Source: Rana temporaria (taxonomy: Eukaryota > Chordata > Amphibia > Anura > Ranidae). From it: a stretch of 64,000 bases of DNA. Below are positions 32,783-44,238 of the stretch, one piece after another. A program made the position numbers and the translations under genes. The notes beneath the pieces are model-generated. The model did no database searches. It saw only the letters and a list, made by a program, of their open reading frames with translations, and had not been told where the DNA came from. Where the stretch lies: the NCBI RefSeq assembly GCF_905171775.1, contig NC_053497.1:38849781-38913780 (forward strand). Direction: 5' to 3'. Within the stretch, counting starts at the first letter, position 1; each line of letters begins with the position of its first letter.

Positions 32783-33142
32783 AGTGGAGTTTCATTTGAA
32801 GATTAGTTTCTCTTGGTTTTCATTGGGACTCCTTATCATATCCACTGGGTATGAACTATTATTATATAGACTACAAAAATATTATAATGAACTTGTTTCT
32901 TTAACACTTATCAATTGATATTAGTAACATGTATTTTTTTCAAGTAAGTATCTGCACACTTATTTGAAGCATAGTTATTTTGATTTAAATTCACAATTTT
33001 GAAATCACTTTTGAGCATGGCATTAGTAATATTTGTGATTTGAAGAAAGTTGGTAAAGTGTGCTGCAGCCTTTTTATATTTACATTGATCAAATAGATTA
33101 GTGTGAGGGGTTTCATGGTTTAATTTAACAAGTTGTCATTAC
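32783..33142. other. Intron 6 proximal part, unassigned
   Basis: AT-rich, apparently unique intron sequence next to the exon 6 donor; no repeat terminus seen. Confidence 0.4.
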
Positions 33143-33284
33143 CTTGTATCTCAGGGTATTTGAGAAGTATCAATAAGGCATATCTCAGAGTTACACTTGT
33201 AGTCTCAGTCCCAGCAAAGAACAGGTCAACAACTGTTCCTATCAAATTATCTCTATGAAATTCTGTTTTTGGGTTGTTCTTTTC
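33143..33284 (-). CDS. CYP2 gene A exon 6 (I-helix, oxygen-activation motif)
   Basis: A 142-bp exon from acceptor tttttcag to donor CAAG|gtaatg. It encodes EKNNPKTEFHRDNLIGTVVD, then LFFAGTETTSVTLRYALLIL and LKYPEIQ. The AGTETT motif at codons 33198-33215 is the I-helix oxygen-activation signature (A/G-G-x-D/E-T-T), complete here. A 679-bp retroposed element begins only 47 bp upstream of the acceptor, close to the expected branch-point region. Confidence 0.93.
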
Positions 33285-33330
33285 CTGAAAAATATTTTCA
33301 AAGTCATTTTAGTAAACAAATGGGACATAA

Positions 33331-34009
33331 GTATAAATGTAGAAGTAGTTCTGCGCTGTACATAAATTGGTGATAAAGTGCAAAATTTGCTGGCGTGACA
33401 GGTACGCTTAAAAAGCAATAGGTGGGTGGTCAATAAATAATGACAATATATAAAATCAGCTGCGACAGTATAAAAGGTGGACTAGTGAAGTGTCCAAATG
33501 CTGTGAAAAGCTCACCAAAAAATAAATGTGAGAATAAAACTCATAAAATCCTCAAAATGACATCATCATGTGACATATGTGCCCATAAATAAATTCACAC
33601 TTAAATTCCATAAAATTAAATAAAAATGAATTTAAAAGCAAAACAGTGCAGATAATGTCCATAAAGTGCAAGCTGGATGGATGGCTGTGTGTGCACAGTG
33701 ATCAGGGTGAAGGTGCTGGTGCTGGTAGTCAATCTCTGGTATGGAGTGCTACTGGTAGGTGGATTCTCCGTGCAACTTAGGGTATAGGTGTCCCCTTACC
33801 TTACCGCTGTAAGGTAACAGTGTGTGAGTGTATCTTTCAATCTCCTGGTGGCTCCTGATGTCTCAGGATCCGCTGGTGTGTATATTTACTTAGGCATCAG
33901 TCCCCTTTAAGTGTCTTGTGTAGTACAGCCTCCCGCCACCAGCCTTGCTGCAGTACTTCACTTATTAGACTTGGTTGGCACGGGAATATCTTTATACAGT
34001 ATATCATTT
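33331..34009 (-). mobile_element. Retroposed element with 14-bp target duplication, family unknown
   Basis: 679 bp flanked by exact copies of CAAATGGGACATAA (33317-33330, 34010-34023), as expected of LINE-mediated target-primed insertion. On the minus strand it ends ACAGCGCAGAACTACTTC plus about ten bases before the duplication. This AGCGC-plus-tail end resembles those of 34313-35247 and 57630-60455. No protein motif is seen. It is in intron 5, 47 bp upstream of the exon 6 acceptor. Confidence 0.75.
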
Positions 34010-34312
34010 CAAATGGGACATAATGCTACCATAACACAAGTAGGTCCCCACTAATCATAAACCAGGCTCCTACCATGGTTCATACTGATTTTTGTTTTTC
34101 ATCTGCTTATTGGTGGAGGATACAAATGAAAAGAACCCCCTCCAGCTTCTCACCTCTTCATTGAAGTTTGGATAGCTGCCATTAGGGCAGAGGCATTGGA
34201 CTAATCATGAACCTTTTACTATAACTCCAAGAAAATATGAATCAATCAGTACACTGACCAGGAATACATTTTACTGCAACAAACTTCCCTAGAATGTACA
34301 ATAGAGATATTG

Positions 34313-35247
34313 GGGGGTAAGATCTCGCGCCAAACTTAAATTACATCAATATATGTGTAACTAGTGAATAACCTGAGCTGCAATCCAAGTGACTGCAAGA
34401 AAATCCTGCAATAACGTGATTATGTGAACAAGAAGCAGATGCGCTAGGAAAATTGAGCAATTAAGTAAATAAAAATAAAATGAAATACCCATTGTCCTAG
34501 ATAATAATAATAATGAAAAATGACCAGCAATAATAAGTGAAAAATAAAAGTGAATGGTGGGATAATAAACAATATAACTGTGAAAATATTAATGTCCAAC
34601 AAAAGTGCAAGACTCCTTGTGAGGGGAGATCATATACAATAATGTGCAATGAACAGTCCAAACAGCAGTGAAGAAAATTTGCAAGATGTATCCACTATTC
34701 GGTGCAAACTTCCACCTCCACCAGAAGATTGAAAATAATTACCGCAAATAAAAGTGCTCATGGATGGCACCTTACCAGAAGCTGTTGACCTCTTTAACTA
34801 AAAAGAGGTCAAAATAGGCATGGATATATCATAACATCTTTTGCAGTAAAGAAAATGGCCACAGGGTGGCAGCAGTTACACAGGAATACACAGGAATACA
34901 CAGAACGCAACAGCGTCCTGTTCAGAGCCAGTGATTATTTTCAATCTTCTGGTGGAGGTGGAAGTCTGCACCGAATAGTGGATACATCTTGCAAATTTTC
35001 TTCACTGCTGTTTGGACTGTTCATTGCACATTATTGAATATGATCTCCCCTCACAAGGAGTCTTGCACTTTTGTTGGACATTAATATTTTCACAGTTATA
35101 TTGTTTATTATCCCACCATTCACTTTTATTTTTCACTTATTATTGCTGGTCATTTTTCATTATTATTATTATCTAGAACAATGGGTATTTCATTTTATTT
35201 TTATTTACTTAATTGCTCAATTTTCCTAGCGCATCCGCTTCTTGTTC
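34313..35247 (+). mobile_element. Hairpin-forming retroposed element with 15-bp duplication
   Basis: Flanked by exact ACAATAGAGATATTG (34298-34312, 35248-35262). The body has an about 111-bp leader, then an arm (34424-34740), a loop of about 190 bp, and the inverted arm (34932-35249, whose last two bases run into the right flanking duplication). Arms of about 317 bp are nearly identical, so a transcript would fold into a long hairpin. The right end reads CCTAGCGCATCCGCTTCTTG, again AGCGC plus a short tail. No coding region. It lies in intron 5. Confidence 0.8.
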
Positions 35248-35409
35248 ACAATAGAGATATTGTTTATAGACGTTACAATATGGTATCGATTGGCACTTTT
35301 GTACTACAACTACAAGGCACGCAGTAAAAGCTGAAAAAAAACTGTTAAAGCATTCCTTGCATTAAAAAAGAGACCATATTCTAGACCAATAATTGAAAAT
35401 CACACTCAC

Positions 35410-35586
35410 CTCTTCCATTTTTATGAGGAAACAATCCATGAAGTCTCGAGGGCAATTCCCATCCAATGTCTTCTTGTGAGACTCTGCCATTTCTTTCACA
35501 AATTCTTCAAGTTTTTCAAAAATTGGAAAAAGCTTCAGATGGGGGCCAGGGACATATCTCATTATGGTTGGGAGCAGATTAAAAAG
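35410..35586 (-). CDS. CYP2 gene A exon 5
   Basis: A 177-bp, 59-codon phase 0/0 exon, from acceptor gttttag to donor GAG|gtgagt. It encodes LFNLLPTIMRYVPGPHLKLF, then a charged helix (EKLEEFVKEMAESHKKTLD) and PRDFMDCFLIKMEE. The F-G region upstream of and including the G helix helps shape the substrate channel in P450s. Length and PRDFxDxFLxxM motif are standard for CYP2. The hairpin retroelement at 34313-35247 ends about 160 bp downstream in the transcript. Confidence 0.93.
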
Positions 35587-35634
35587 CTAAAACAACGTTT
35601 TAATTGAGGTGTTAGATATTGAGCAACACATCTC

Positions 35635-36002
35635 CCTTACATTGTAAACATACTGAACTTTACCAAAATAAGCAGAATTTTTCTGTCTATTGCTGTCCTA
35701 TTGCTATATTCTTTTATTTTTCTCCAGTCAATTCTGGGCCTCAAATATCTTTTGTGTGTGTGTATAAGACTGAAGGTTAAAAATTCATACTGGGTCCTAT
35801 TGAAAAGCGAAAGCCATGTACAAGGCAGCAAATAATCCATATTCTTACATACCTGAAGTCTACACAAGCCAAAAGGGAGGGACCAGGTAGACCACATAAT
35901 ATTGACATGTGACATCATCAATAACTCAGCACAGCTGAGAGCAGACACACTCCTCCCCTCCCTCCTGCTCCAGGCCAATCACAGAAATGTTGCTAAGATG
36001 GA
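35635..36002. other. Intron 4 sequence, unassigned
   Basis: Near 35940-35990 the pyrimidine-rich CTCCTCCCCTCCCTCCTGC resembles part of the palindromic MITE at 28260. No exon seen. Confidence 0.4.
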
Positions 36003-36773
36003 TGTAACGGAATGACCCGGGACACCAAGAGACTTTGTGAGTATGGGGGATACTCCTGTGTCAGCGTCACTGATAACTCTTGGGTCTGAGTTCACCCTGT
36101 GCCCTTTGGGCATGGGGTGGCAAGTGAATCATAATTCATGTATTACATGAGATGGGACATCACTGATAGTTCGTATTGCAGGATTTTGAGATACTGCAAG
36201 ATGTTGGCCCAACCAGTCAATAGTGACTCATTCTATGATTAGCCCTGACTGGTGACATGCTAATTGAGTCAGGGCCTGGAAGACATTTCATTGTCCTTGT
36301 GTAAAGGTGTTGTAACGGACATGTGTTAATCCAGGTCTGCTCCCAGACCTCTAATTATGTATGCTAAATACTGTTTATGTGTGATTACACTGTCTAAAAC
36401 CTATTGATGCTCAGAGGTGTGAATAGGTGTCAAGCTGTATGCGGAGACGGAACGTCTGCCTAGGGAACTCAGTGTGTGATGGGGTTTTGTTTGTTATGCT
36501 GTTAATGAAGGAATGTTTAGTAATTCGCTCAAAGAATGTGATTGAAGCCCCCCAAGGTGTGATGTGTGGGTGGGGACAGTTTGATTGTTTCTGTAACCTG
36601 TGTACTGTATATAAGCTGAGAAGAAACCATTAAAATTGTCTTCATTTGAAACAAGTACAGAGCTGCGTGTCTCGTCTTGATTCTGGGGAAATGGGAGGCC
36701 TACTGGTTTGTCTGTGTGTCAGATGAGCTGCTGTGGATGTGATGGAAGGTCGTAAACGGTGGTGACCGTTACA
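36003..36773 (+). mobile_element. Solo LTR, 771 bp, with 5-bp target duplication
   Basis: The ends TGTAACGG / CCGTTACA are flanked by exact ATGGA copies (35998-36002, 36774-36778). GTATATAAGCTGAG near 36607 is a good TATA box and CATTAAAATTG near 36630 a polyadenylation signal, in U3-R-U5 order on the plus strand. No internal genes remain, so this is a recombined LTR retrotransposon in intron 4 of CYP2 gene A, antisense to the gene. Confidence 0.88.
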
Positions 36774-36814
36774 ATGGATTACACTGTAGCCACCCGGCTG
36801 GGGACATCATTATT

Positions 36815-38534
36815 TTCCAAATTTTCTTTATTAGTCTTTTCAATTACAATACATTTCATACAATTAGTATATAAATACTGTAAACACTCATACATACATA
36901 TACATAGACAAACATATACAGTCTCAATATACTCCCTATATAAAAAAAAGGTCTCAATCATTAATATACTATATAGTCTAATCCTCCTATTGTTGACTTA
37001 TCTAGAGATTTAACTCCCCAAATTCTATTTCTCCAGCTAGAGAGGTCACAGACACTGGGGGGGGGGGGCATGGGAGCATGGGATAGGGGAGAGGAAGAAG
37101 AGAAAAAAAAGGGGGGGGGAAAGGAGGGGGAAGGGGAGAAATTATATATTATGTGTTTAAGATCTAGAGTTACTAGAATCAAGATGCTCTAAAGTACCTG
37201 TGTAACATGGCCTGTGCCTAAGAAGGAAAAAAAAAAGGGGGGAGGGGAAAAATTATATATATGTGTTAGGATCTAAAGTACTACGTTCAGTGTTCTCTAA
37301 AGTGCACTTATAAAATAACCTGTAAGAGGAAAGAAAAAAAAAGGATTAAAGGTGAATAATATTATATTTAATGCATTTAACCACTTAAGGACCGGACCAA
37401 TATGCTGCTAAATGACCCAAGGGGTTTTTACAATTCGGCACTGCGTCGCTTTAACAGATGATTGCGCGGCCATGCGACATGGCTCCCAAACAAAATTGGC
37501 ATCCTTTTTTCCCCACAAATAGAGCTTTCTTTTGGTGGTATTTGATCACCACTGCGGTTTTTATTTTTTGCGCTGTAAACAAAAATAGAGCGACAATTTT
37601 GAAAAAAAAACAATATTTTTTACTTTTTGCTATAATAAATATCCCCCAAAAACATATATAATTTATTTTTTCCTCAGTTTAGGCCGATACGTATTCTTCT
37701 ACCTATTTTTGGTAAAAAAAAATCGCAATAAGCGTTTATCGATTGGTTTGCGCAAAATTTATAGTGTTTACAAAATAGGGGATCGTTTTTATTTTTATTT
37801 ATTTTTTTACTACTAATGGTGGCGATCAGCGATTTTTTTCGTGACTGCGACATTATGGCGGACACATTTTTGGGACCATTGTCATTTTCACAGCAAAAAA
37901 TGCATTTAAATTGCATTCTTTATTGTGAAAATGACAGTTGCAGTTTGGGAGTTAACCACAGGGGGCGCTGTAGGATTTAGTGTTCACCTAGTGTGTGTTT
38001 ACAACTGTAGGGGGGTGTGGCTGTAGGAATGACGTCATCGATCGAGTCTCCCTATATAAGGAATCACTAGATCGATGCAGCGCCATAGTGAAGCACGGGG
38101 AAGCCGTGTTTACATACGGCTCTCCCCGTTCTTCAGCTCCGGGGAGCGATCGCGACGGAGCGGCTATAAACAAATAGCCGCGCCGTCGTCCCGGATCGCT
38201 CCCCGAGGGAACCCGACTGCCGCATGCAGCGGGGGGGGGGGGTCCCGGTCGGACCCCCGACCCACGTCTAGGCAGGCACGTACAGGTACGTTGATGTGCC
38301 TGTCCGTGCCATTCTGCCGACGTATATCTACATGCGGCGGTCAGGAAGTGGTTAAACTCTCTCCAGCCTCTCCAGATCTTATCAAATCTTGGCCTACATT
38401 CATTTTGGATTGACAGTAACTCCTCCATCCCTCCAATTATATCTTCCTCTCTAAGCCATTCCCCTATTGATGGAGCATTTTTTTTTTTTTTTTTTACCTA
38501 CTGAATGGAGCTAAAGCAGTAATACCAAAGAATT
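36815..38534 (-). mobile_element. 5-prime truncated L1-type insertion with 14-bp duplication
   Basis: Flanked by exact GGGACATCATTATT (36801-36814, 38535-38548). The left edge, the 3-prime end on the minus strand, reads CAATAAAGAAAATTTGGAAA-like sequence, resembling the 3-prime ends of the nearby L1 copies. It contains G- and A-rich tracts (37050-37140) typical of a 3-prime UTR and no ORF2 domain. A TTAA MITE (37381-38351) is nested within it. Confidence 0.75.
37381..38351. mobile_element. 971-bp TTAA MITE, CCACTTAAGG / GGAAGTGG ends
   Basis: Flanked by TTAA (37377-37380, 38352-38355). Shares blocks with 11574-12570 in inverted and direct order, including AAATAGAGCTTTCTTTTGGT and TACTTTTTGCTATAATAAAT. 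A GC-rich CGATCGCGACGGAGCGGC-like section (38140-38240) lies near the right end. No coding frame with a family match. Confidence 0.85.
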
Positions 38535-38548
38535 GGGACATCATTATT

Positions 38549-39128
38549 AAAGCTGGACAGAAATCATGGACATATTCATTTAACCAGTGGATAACATCCA
38601 CTTCCTATTCCCATTTGTCCACACACATTTTTCCATCCATATCATTCTGACTTTATCTATGGAAGGAGCCATAGTTGCCAGATAGGCTGGATGTCAAACA
38701 TGTTCACCTCCATTACATGGTGGATTGATGTAATTAATAGTTTACAAAAGAAAGATAAGGATGTTTATGCTTTCTTTTCAGCTCACTAAAAGTGATGAGG
38801 ACATTACATTTCTGGCCAGATCACCTGTTTTTTTTCTCTATTTGATGGAAATGTTCTTAGCCTGAAAGAGGAAAATGAATGCAGCCACAACATTCTAAGG
38901 ACTGCTAAGCTTCAGTTGCTTTTGGGTTTAGATTTTTCAAAAGGTAAATTAAAAACTCCCTTAAGGACATGGCAGCACTAGGAACCTGGGTTTAATTTCC
39001 ACATCAAGGTACACTACTAAGTTTTTTCTTTTGTTATGTTTCTCCTGCATTTATAAAATATGTCATTGCTGTAAAATAAGCATGGTGTGTATACACATAC
39101 AATTTTACAATTTATACAGTACATTTAC
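38549..39128. other. Intron 4 proximal part, unassigned
   Basis: Apparently unique sequence between the L1 insertion and the exon 4 donor. No second exon or repeat end is recognised. Confidence 0.4.
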
Positions 39129-39289
39129 CTGGCCTGATCGGGAGGTCAACAGGATCAAAAAATCTTGAATACATGTCAAAAGGGTCATGAACTTCTTGTC
39201 TTCGTAGTCAAATCTTTCTCCAAATACAATGGAGCAGATGATATTGGAGACAGCCAGTCTTAACAGATGAGTCGGGTTTATTGGTGTAT
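39129..39289 (-). CDS. CYP2 gene A exon 4
   Basis: A 161-bp exon from acceptor taacag to donor CAG|gtaaat. It encodes the D-E helix region: TPINPTHLLRLAVSNIICSI then VFGERFDYEDKKF, the well-conserved CYP2 VSNVI...FGxRFDYxD block. The first two bases complete an aspartate codon with the last base of exon 3. A 5-prime truncated LINE lies only about 40 bp upstream of the acceptor, yet the splice site is intact. Confidence 0.93.
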
Positions 39290-39327
39290 CTGTTATTACA
39301 CAAGCAGAATCATTTCGAATTTTTATG

Positions 39328-39600
39328 CTCAACAGGGTTCTATGCTGGGACCAATCCTGTTTAATTTGTTCATAAATGACCTGGAGGAAGGGGTAAGCAG
39401 TGCAATCTCTATATTTGCGGACAATACTAAGCTAAGCAGGGCAATAACTTCTCCATAGGATGTGGAACCAGAAGATCTGAACAAATTAATGGGGTGGGCA
39501 ACTACATGGAAAATGAGGTTCAATGTAGAAAAATTTAAAATAATGCATTTGGGTGGCAAAAATATGAATGCAATTTACACACTACTTTATGTTATGTTGT
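39328..39600 (+). pseudogene. CR1/L2/Rex1-like LINE RT fragment, same family as 10487-12870
   Basis: The plus strand reads QGSMLGPILFNLFINDLEEG, then a changed active site FADNTKLS (normally FADDTKL), a stop, then DLNKLMGWATTWKMRFNVEK. It ends abruptly after NAIYTL. It is dead, truncated at both ends and antisense to CYP2 gene A. Its start lies about 40 bp upstream of the exon 4 splice acceptor. Confidence 0.85.
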
Positions 39601-39769
39601 ATGTGTCCTGGGGTACCAATAAAATCAATCATTTTTTAGGATTGTCTTTATACTTTCATTAGAGAACATGGTAGCCACCTGTGTCTTCTTAAACTATTCA
39701 TATTATATTTATGTATGCTATTCAGTTTTGATTTTTGATTTTTGTAATTCACACATCCTTTTTAGTTAA

Positions 39770-40271
39770 AGGGGTTGTAAAGGTAAATGTTTTTTTCACC
39801 TTAATGCATCCTATGCATTAAGGTGAAAAACATCTGACAGCACCATCCCCCCCCCCCGAGCCCCCGTTTTATTTACCTCACCCCTCGAAAGTCCAATGCT
39901 TGTCCCCGTCATCCTCTTCGGTTCCCAGCCTGGGCGTTGATTCACTAGGTTGGACGGATTGATAGCAGCGCAGCCATTGGCTGGCGCTGCTGTCAATCAC
40001 ATTCGATGATGCAGTGTGCCGGGGGGCGGGCCGAATGATACAGTCGGCGGCTATGGCCGCCGCTGTGTCACGGGAGCACGCCCGCAAGAGATTTCCACAA
40101 TGCGAGCTCACTCGTATGAAGGTGGAAAGCTTTTGCGGAGGGGGAGCAATGACAGCTGCCAAGGGACCCCAGAAGACGAGGAACGGGGCCACTGTGTGCA
40201 AAACGAGCCACACAGTGGAGGTAAGTATAACATGTTTGTTATTTTTTTGTATTATTATCTTTAGTGTCGCT
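39770..40271. mobile_element. TTAA MITE (AGGGGTTGTAAAGG type) in intron 3
   Basis: Flanked by TTAA (39766-39769, 40272-40275). It shares the TTCACCTTAATGCATCCTAT hairpin and the GACCCCAGAAGACGAGGA-like and ACATGTTTGTTATTT blocks with 766-1242. No coding frame. Confidence 0.85.
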
Positions 40272-40275
40272 TTAA

Positions 40276-40980
40276 GCCTAAAGTTTATTGTGCTTATATT
40301 TTACCTTTCCTGGTTCCTTCCTCTTCCTTCGTCAACAGGACAATGACATTTATTTTTATTTTTTTAATAAATAAAAAAAAAATGTCATTGTTTTCATTGC
40401 ATACCACATTTTAGACCCGGTATTGTTAACATTAGGTGTCCGTGCTTCTCTATGTCATGCAGATAGTCCTTGGTGAGTGGGGCCAGCAGGGTGTTGTACA
40501 TAGCTTTATGAAAACATCACTGCATGCGTTTGCATGCAGATTGCCCTAGTTTTTGCCCACACTTGATTCTAAATCCCCACAAGAACTGAAATCCAATGAA
40601 AGAAAGGGGCCAGCAGGGGCATTAAGACTGGGGAGGAAAGTGATAGATGAGGTCATCCTCCAGCCGGGAAATGTGGTGGGGTCTATTTGAATTACGGCAG
40701 CTTCACAATGTAATGTGAAATCATAAAAAGCAATGTCAGTATAGGAGAGGAGTCTATACAACCGTGCAAGTCATAGGTAAGGTTAAAGCTTAAAAATAGC
40801 ACAGCAGAAACAGTTATTTGAAATGTTTTAGTAATATAATGTAAATTGTTAACTAATATGTCTTTCCATTAGGTTTGCTTATGTTTTTCAGATATAATTG
40901 TAGAGGCTTCCACAATTAAGCCCCTACTGAGTGAAACATGTTAGGGGGGGTTCGCTCATGGGTGGGAGACCAAGCTAAAG
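40276..40980. other. Intron 3, unassigned
   Basis: Contains a short A/T palindrome at about 40345-40395 and, near 40920-40950, a CCCCTACTGAGTGAAACATG-type stretch like that found near the 3-prime ends of some frog retroelements. No exon. Confidence 0.4.
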
Positions 40981-42114
40981 TCATTTTTAATTTCAATACA
41001 TTTTTTATTGGAATTTAAAATAGAATCAGATACAAAAAAGCAAAAAGCAAATGGGAAGGCTTGTGTTACAATACAATGGTAGTAAGGCATATACATATCG
41101 TGTCCCTCATGGGGGGGCGACATAACATAATCAGAATATGTTATCTTAAGAATGAATTTGACAACCGTGAGTGCTGAATAAGTTGCCATGAAGCGTGAAT
41201 ATATAACTAATACATACAATGTTTTGCATCAACCTCTAAAATAAGCATACATCTAAACATCAACATAAGCAAAACAACCCCTTCTGGGTTACTACCTTTA
41301 AAAGTTGAGTGATACTCTAAAGCTGAGTGAGAATGCGGAGCCTTGGGGGAGGGGGGGGTGAGGGATGGTGATTAAAGGGGGAGAGCGAGTAATAACTTGG
41401 GGGGGGGGTTGGGTATTATTTACCGTATGTCTTAAAGAGTTAACAACATCCTATTTAGATTACAACATGAGAATCATACCACAATGACCAAGGTTCCCAT
41501 GCCTAAATCAATTTGATAGCAGTGCTTTTATCAGTCAATAGGGAAATTTCCTGGACCTGTTTTATTACACATAGGAGACTGGGGGAATATTGGGCATCTT
41601 CCAGCATTTAGTGATATTTTGTCAGGCAGGTAATAGAACATAGGTTACTACTTTGTGGAATTTGTGAGGAATGGTGTCGATAAAGTTAATTTTAAGAGTA
41701 CTAGCTTGTGTGAAGGGGATTTGATGAAGGGGGTGATCTGGGGATACAAGGAATGCACCTCTATCCAGAACGTGGTCAGGTGTGGGCAGTTCCAGAGTAT
41801 GTGGTATAAGGAGCCCTTGTTTGCGCAGTTCCTCCAACACATCGGAGATATATGGGGAGCAAAGGAGGACATTCTGATTGGGGTTAGCTGTAATATACTT
41901 TGGGTTAGTTCCCACGATGAAGTGCATTTTGTAGCTTTGTAGATAGATTGAATGGCTGTTTTCCATTGGTATGAGGAATAGTTTTGCTCCAAATCTCGTT
42001 CCCAATGGAGGAATGGGAGTGAGTGTTGGAAGGCAATTTTTTTTTTAGCAAATTATAGAACAGTGAGATGCCTTTAGTGGGCATCAGGAGAGTAGAATGA
42101 AAGAGTTTGGTTAG

Positions 42115-42290
42115 GTATGGGGGTGAGGGGGTGAGGGTTGTGTTTCAGACAGTGCTTTTTGCACTTTTTGCTTTTTGTGAGGAGGTGAGGGTTGTGTTTC
42201 AGACAGTGCTTTTTGCTTTTTGTGAGGTGGTGAGGGTTGTGTTTCAGACAGTGCTTTTTGCGCTTTTTGCTTCTTGATCATACTGGACAC
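42115..42290. repeat. Tandem duplication, about 3 units of 50-60 bp
   Basis: GGTGAGGGTTGTGTTTCAGA followed by CAGTGCTTTTTGC recurs three times. It accounts for the repeated ETQPSPPHKKQKA peptide on the minus strand, so that frame is not a gene. Confidence 0.85.
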
Positions 42291-42341
42291 TTTTTTTGTA
42301 TGAGCACAAGTCACTTTGTATTTTGCACTATTTGTCACCAC

Positions 42342-43060
42342 TTTGAATTTATTTCACAAGTTTGTGTATATAATATGAATTTAATTTATGCATTGTGATA
42401 TTGGTGAATGTTAACTTATACTAAGGGCTATTCAAATTAGTTTTAATACGCATCAAGCTGCATTATATTCATGCATAGAAGTTCCTTGCCAAGTCTAGGA
42501 TTAACCCAGCAGAGGGTGTAACACACCAGTATCGATTCTAATAGGATCCTTAAGGTCATATTCAGCACGTGTCACTTTACCCATTCACAGTTGCATCGCC
42601 ATATGCACAACAGTTCCCTATGTGGTTTAGGAGTAACCCAGCTGAGGGTGTAACACAACATGTTTCATGTTTTTTTTTTCATTAAACCACTCAGCACTTG
42701 TCACTTTAATTAACTTCTAATTTATTAGACACTAGCACTTTTTCATCTACACAGAACAGCGCCACACCTACACCTGCTTTTTAATCCATATATCTGTACT
42801 CCACTTAGGTGGCAGTAATCTGTAGGGGCAGCCGTAATTTTTGTCTTCTCAGTACTTTGGTCCTTAGCGCGGAATCACACACAACCCCTGATGCAAAGGA
42901 AATCCAACTGGGGGGTAGGAGAGAAGAGTCAACCATAAATCTAACAGAGAGAGAAACAACTGAGCAGCTGTACTTGTTGAAAAAAGCTGCATATTGTGAG
43001 GAGGGGGTATGAATTTAAGTGGGTTAGAGCTGCATCCCAGAGCAACCAGGAGGGTAGAGC
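42342..43060. other. Intron 3 sequence between parts of L1 copy 1
   Basis: Holds two imperfect copies of an AACCCAGC(A/T)GAGGGTGTAACACA-like segment (near 42525 and 42630). Probably an insertion that replaced the missing L1 middle. No exon seen. Confidence 0.4.
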
Positions 43061-44238
43061 TATAGCTGAAACTATTACTTACAAGGGGATCTTCAGAATT
43101 TGGCCTGATAATTATGGTTAGCTGTATGTCAAATAAATGGGTCTGGGCCCAAAGCTTTACATGTATTTGTAATCGGCAGGGGATCCCGAATGATTCCCCA
43201 CTCATTTAAGAGAGAAAGGTGAACTTGGATAGGTCAGCGAAGATTTGTATATTTTCGTAAGGTTCTGGGAGTTTCCCCAGGGTTCTAGATTTCTTCAAAA
43301 CTTGTTCTTTGCTGGGGTAAAAGCTAACCCTCATAAGGACATCTCTAGAGATTGTGTCTGGTAGGAATGATGGTTTAGGGATGAGGTGTATGTGATCGAT
43401 GATCAGTTCGCTGTTAAGATATCAGGTAGGAGCACCCGGAACATGTCAGTGGCATACTGGAGCAAATCCTATGATGGCAGTGATTCAGGTATCCCACGCA
43501 ATTTTAGGTTATTGCGTCCAGAGCGATTCTCCAGATCTGAGATTTTCGCTCCCTTAACCATTGCCTTTCCTCTAATACATCCTGATGAGCATCTACCAAA
43601 TCATTTACTGTAGTGGTGATGTCGCTAACTGCATTTTTAATAAGGTTCAACCGTTCCCCTAGGGAAGAAACTTCAGCAGAAAATTTCTGAGTGAGAATAG
43701 TGAAATCAGCATGTAATGAATGCTGCAGGGATAACAACATTTATTTAAACTTAGTGTCCGTGACTGGCTGATTGGTGGTGGGGAAGGAAGCAATGGAGGC
43801 ATGTAATGTGCTGTGAGGCGAGGAGAGGAATTTCACTTGACTCACCAAGCTGGCCGTCGGGTCACATTCCAGCCTCATCCTGGCTTTTGCCAGACTATTT
43901 CAGGGAGGGGTAGATTAGCCCCTAGAGACTTCTGAGCCGCTGTTTGGGGAGGTCTGTGTAGTGATAGCTGTGACTATATGTGACTATCTGTAGCAGCGGG
44001 GCCAAAATGCATCATCTTTACCGCCATCTTGAGAAGGCCTGAAGAAGAACTCTGTATGTCCTCCTTATGTTTGCGGGTCATTGCCAGGATATTGTGGGGG
44101 ATATCAGCATAGTGATCAGGGTGTTATTGCTGTTTGTTTTGTTCCCTGGTAGCTGTATGTCTCCTCTCTGCTCTGGAGTGCTCCGATAATGCGGCCATTA
44201 GCAGCATGCACATGCCACGCCTCCCGCAGCCATTTTTT

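Larger units (their letters stand above)
40981..44225 (-). pseudogene. L1/Tx1-like LINE copy 1, internally deleted
   Basis: On the minus strand from about 44225: an ORF1-like start region, a coiled-coil stretch near 43740-43504 (SLGERLNLIKNAVSDITTTV), then RNA-binding-like RIxxxxxxLW-region fragments near 43205-43080. After a large deletion it resumes in the ORF2 C-terminus at about 42000-41650 with the CWRNCANKGSLYHILWNCPH zinc-knuckle-like block. Endonuclease and RT are missing. The 3-prime end near 40990 is A/T-rich with AATAAAAAATG. The 5-prime end near 44225 has the same GGGAGGCGTGG-like start as copy 2. Confidence 0.75.

Noticed and set aside
37988..38428. A 146-codon minus-strand frame
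   Set aside because: Covers the GC-rich end of a MITE and crosses its TTAA border into L1 sequence, so it is chimeric.
42111..42341. Minus-strand frame with repeated SETQPSPPHKKQKA peptide
   Set aside because: Explained by a threefold tandem duplication in L1-associated sequence.
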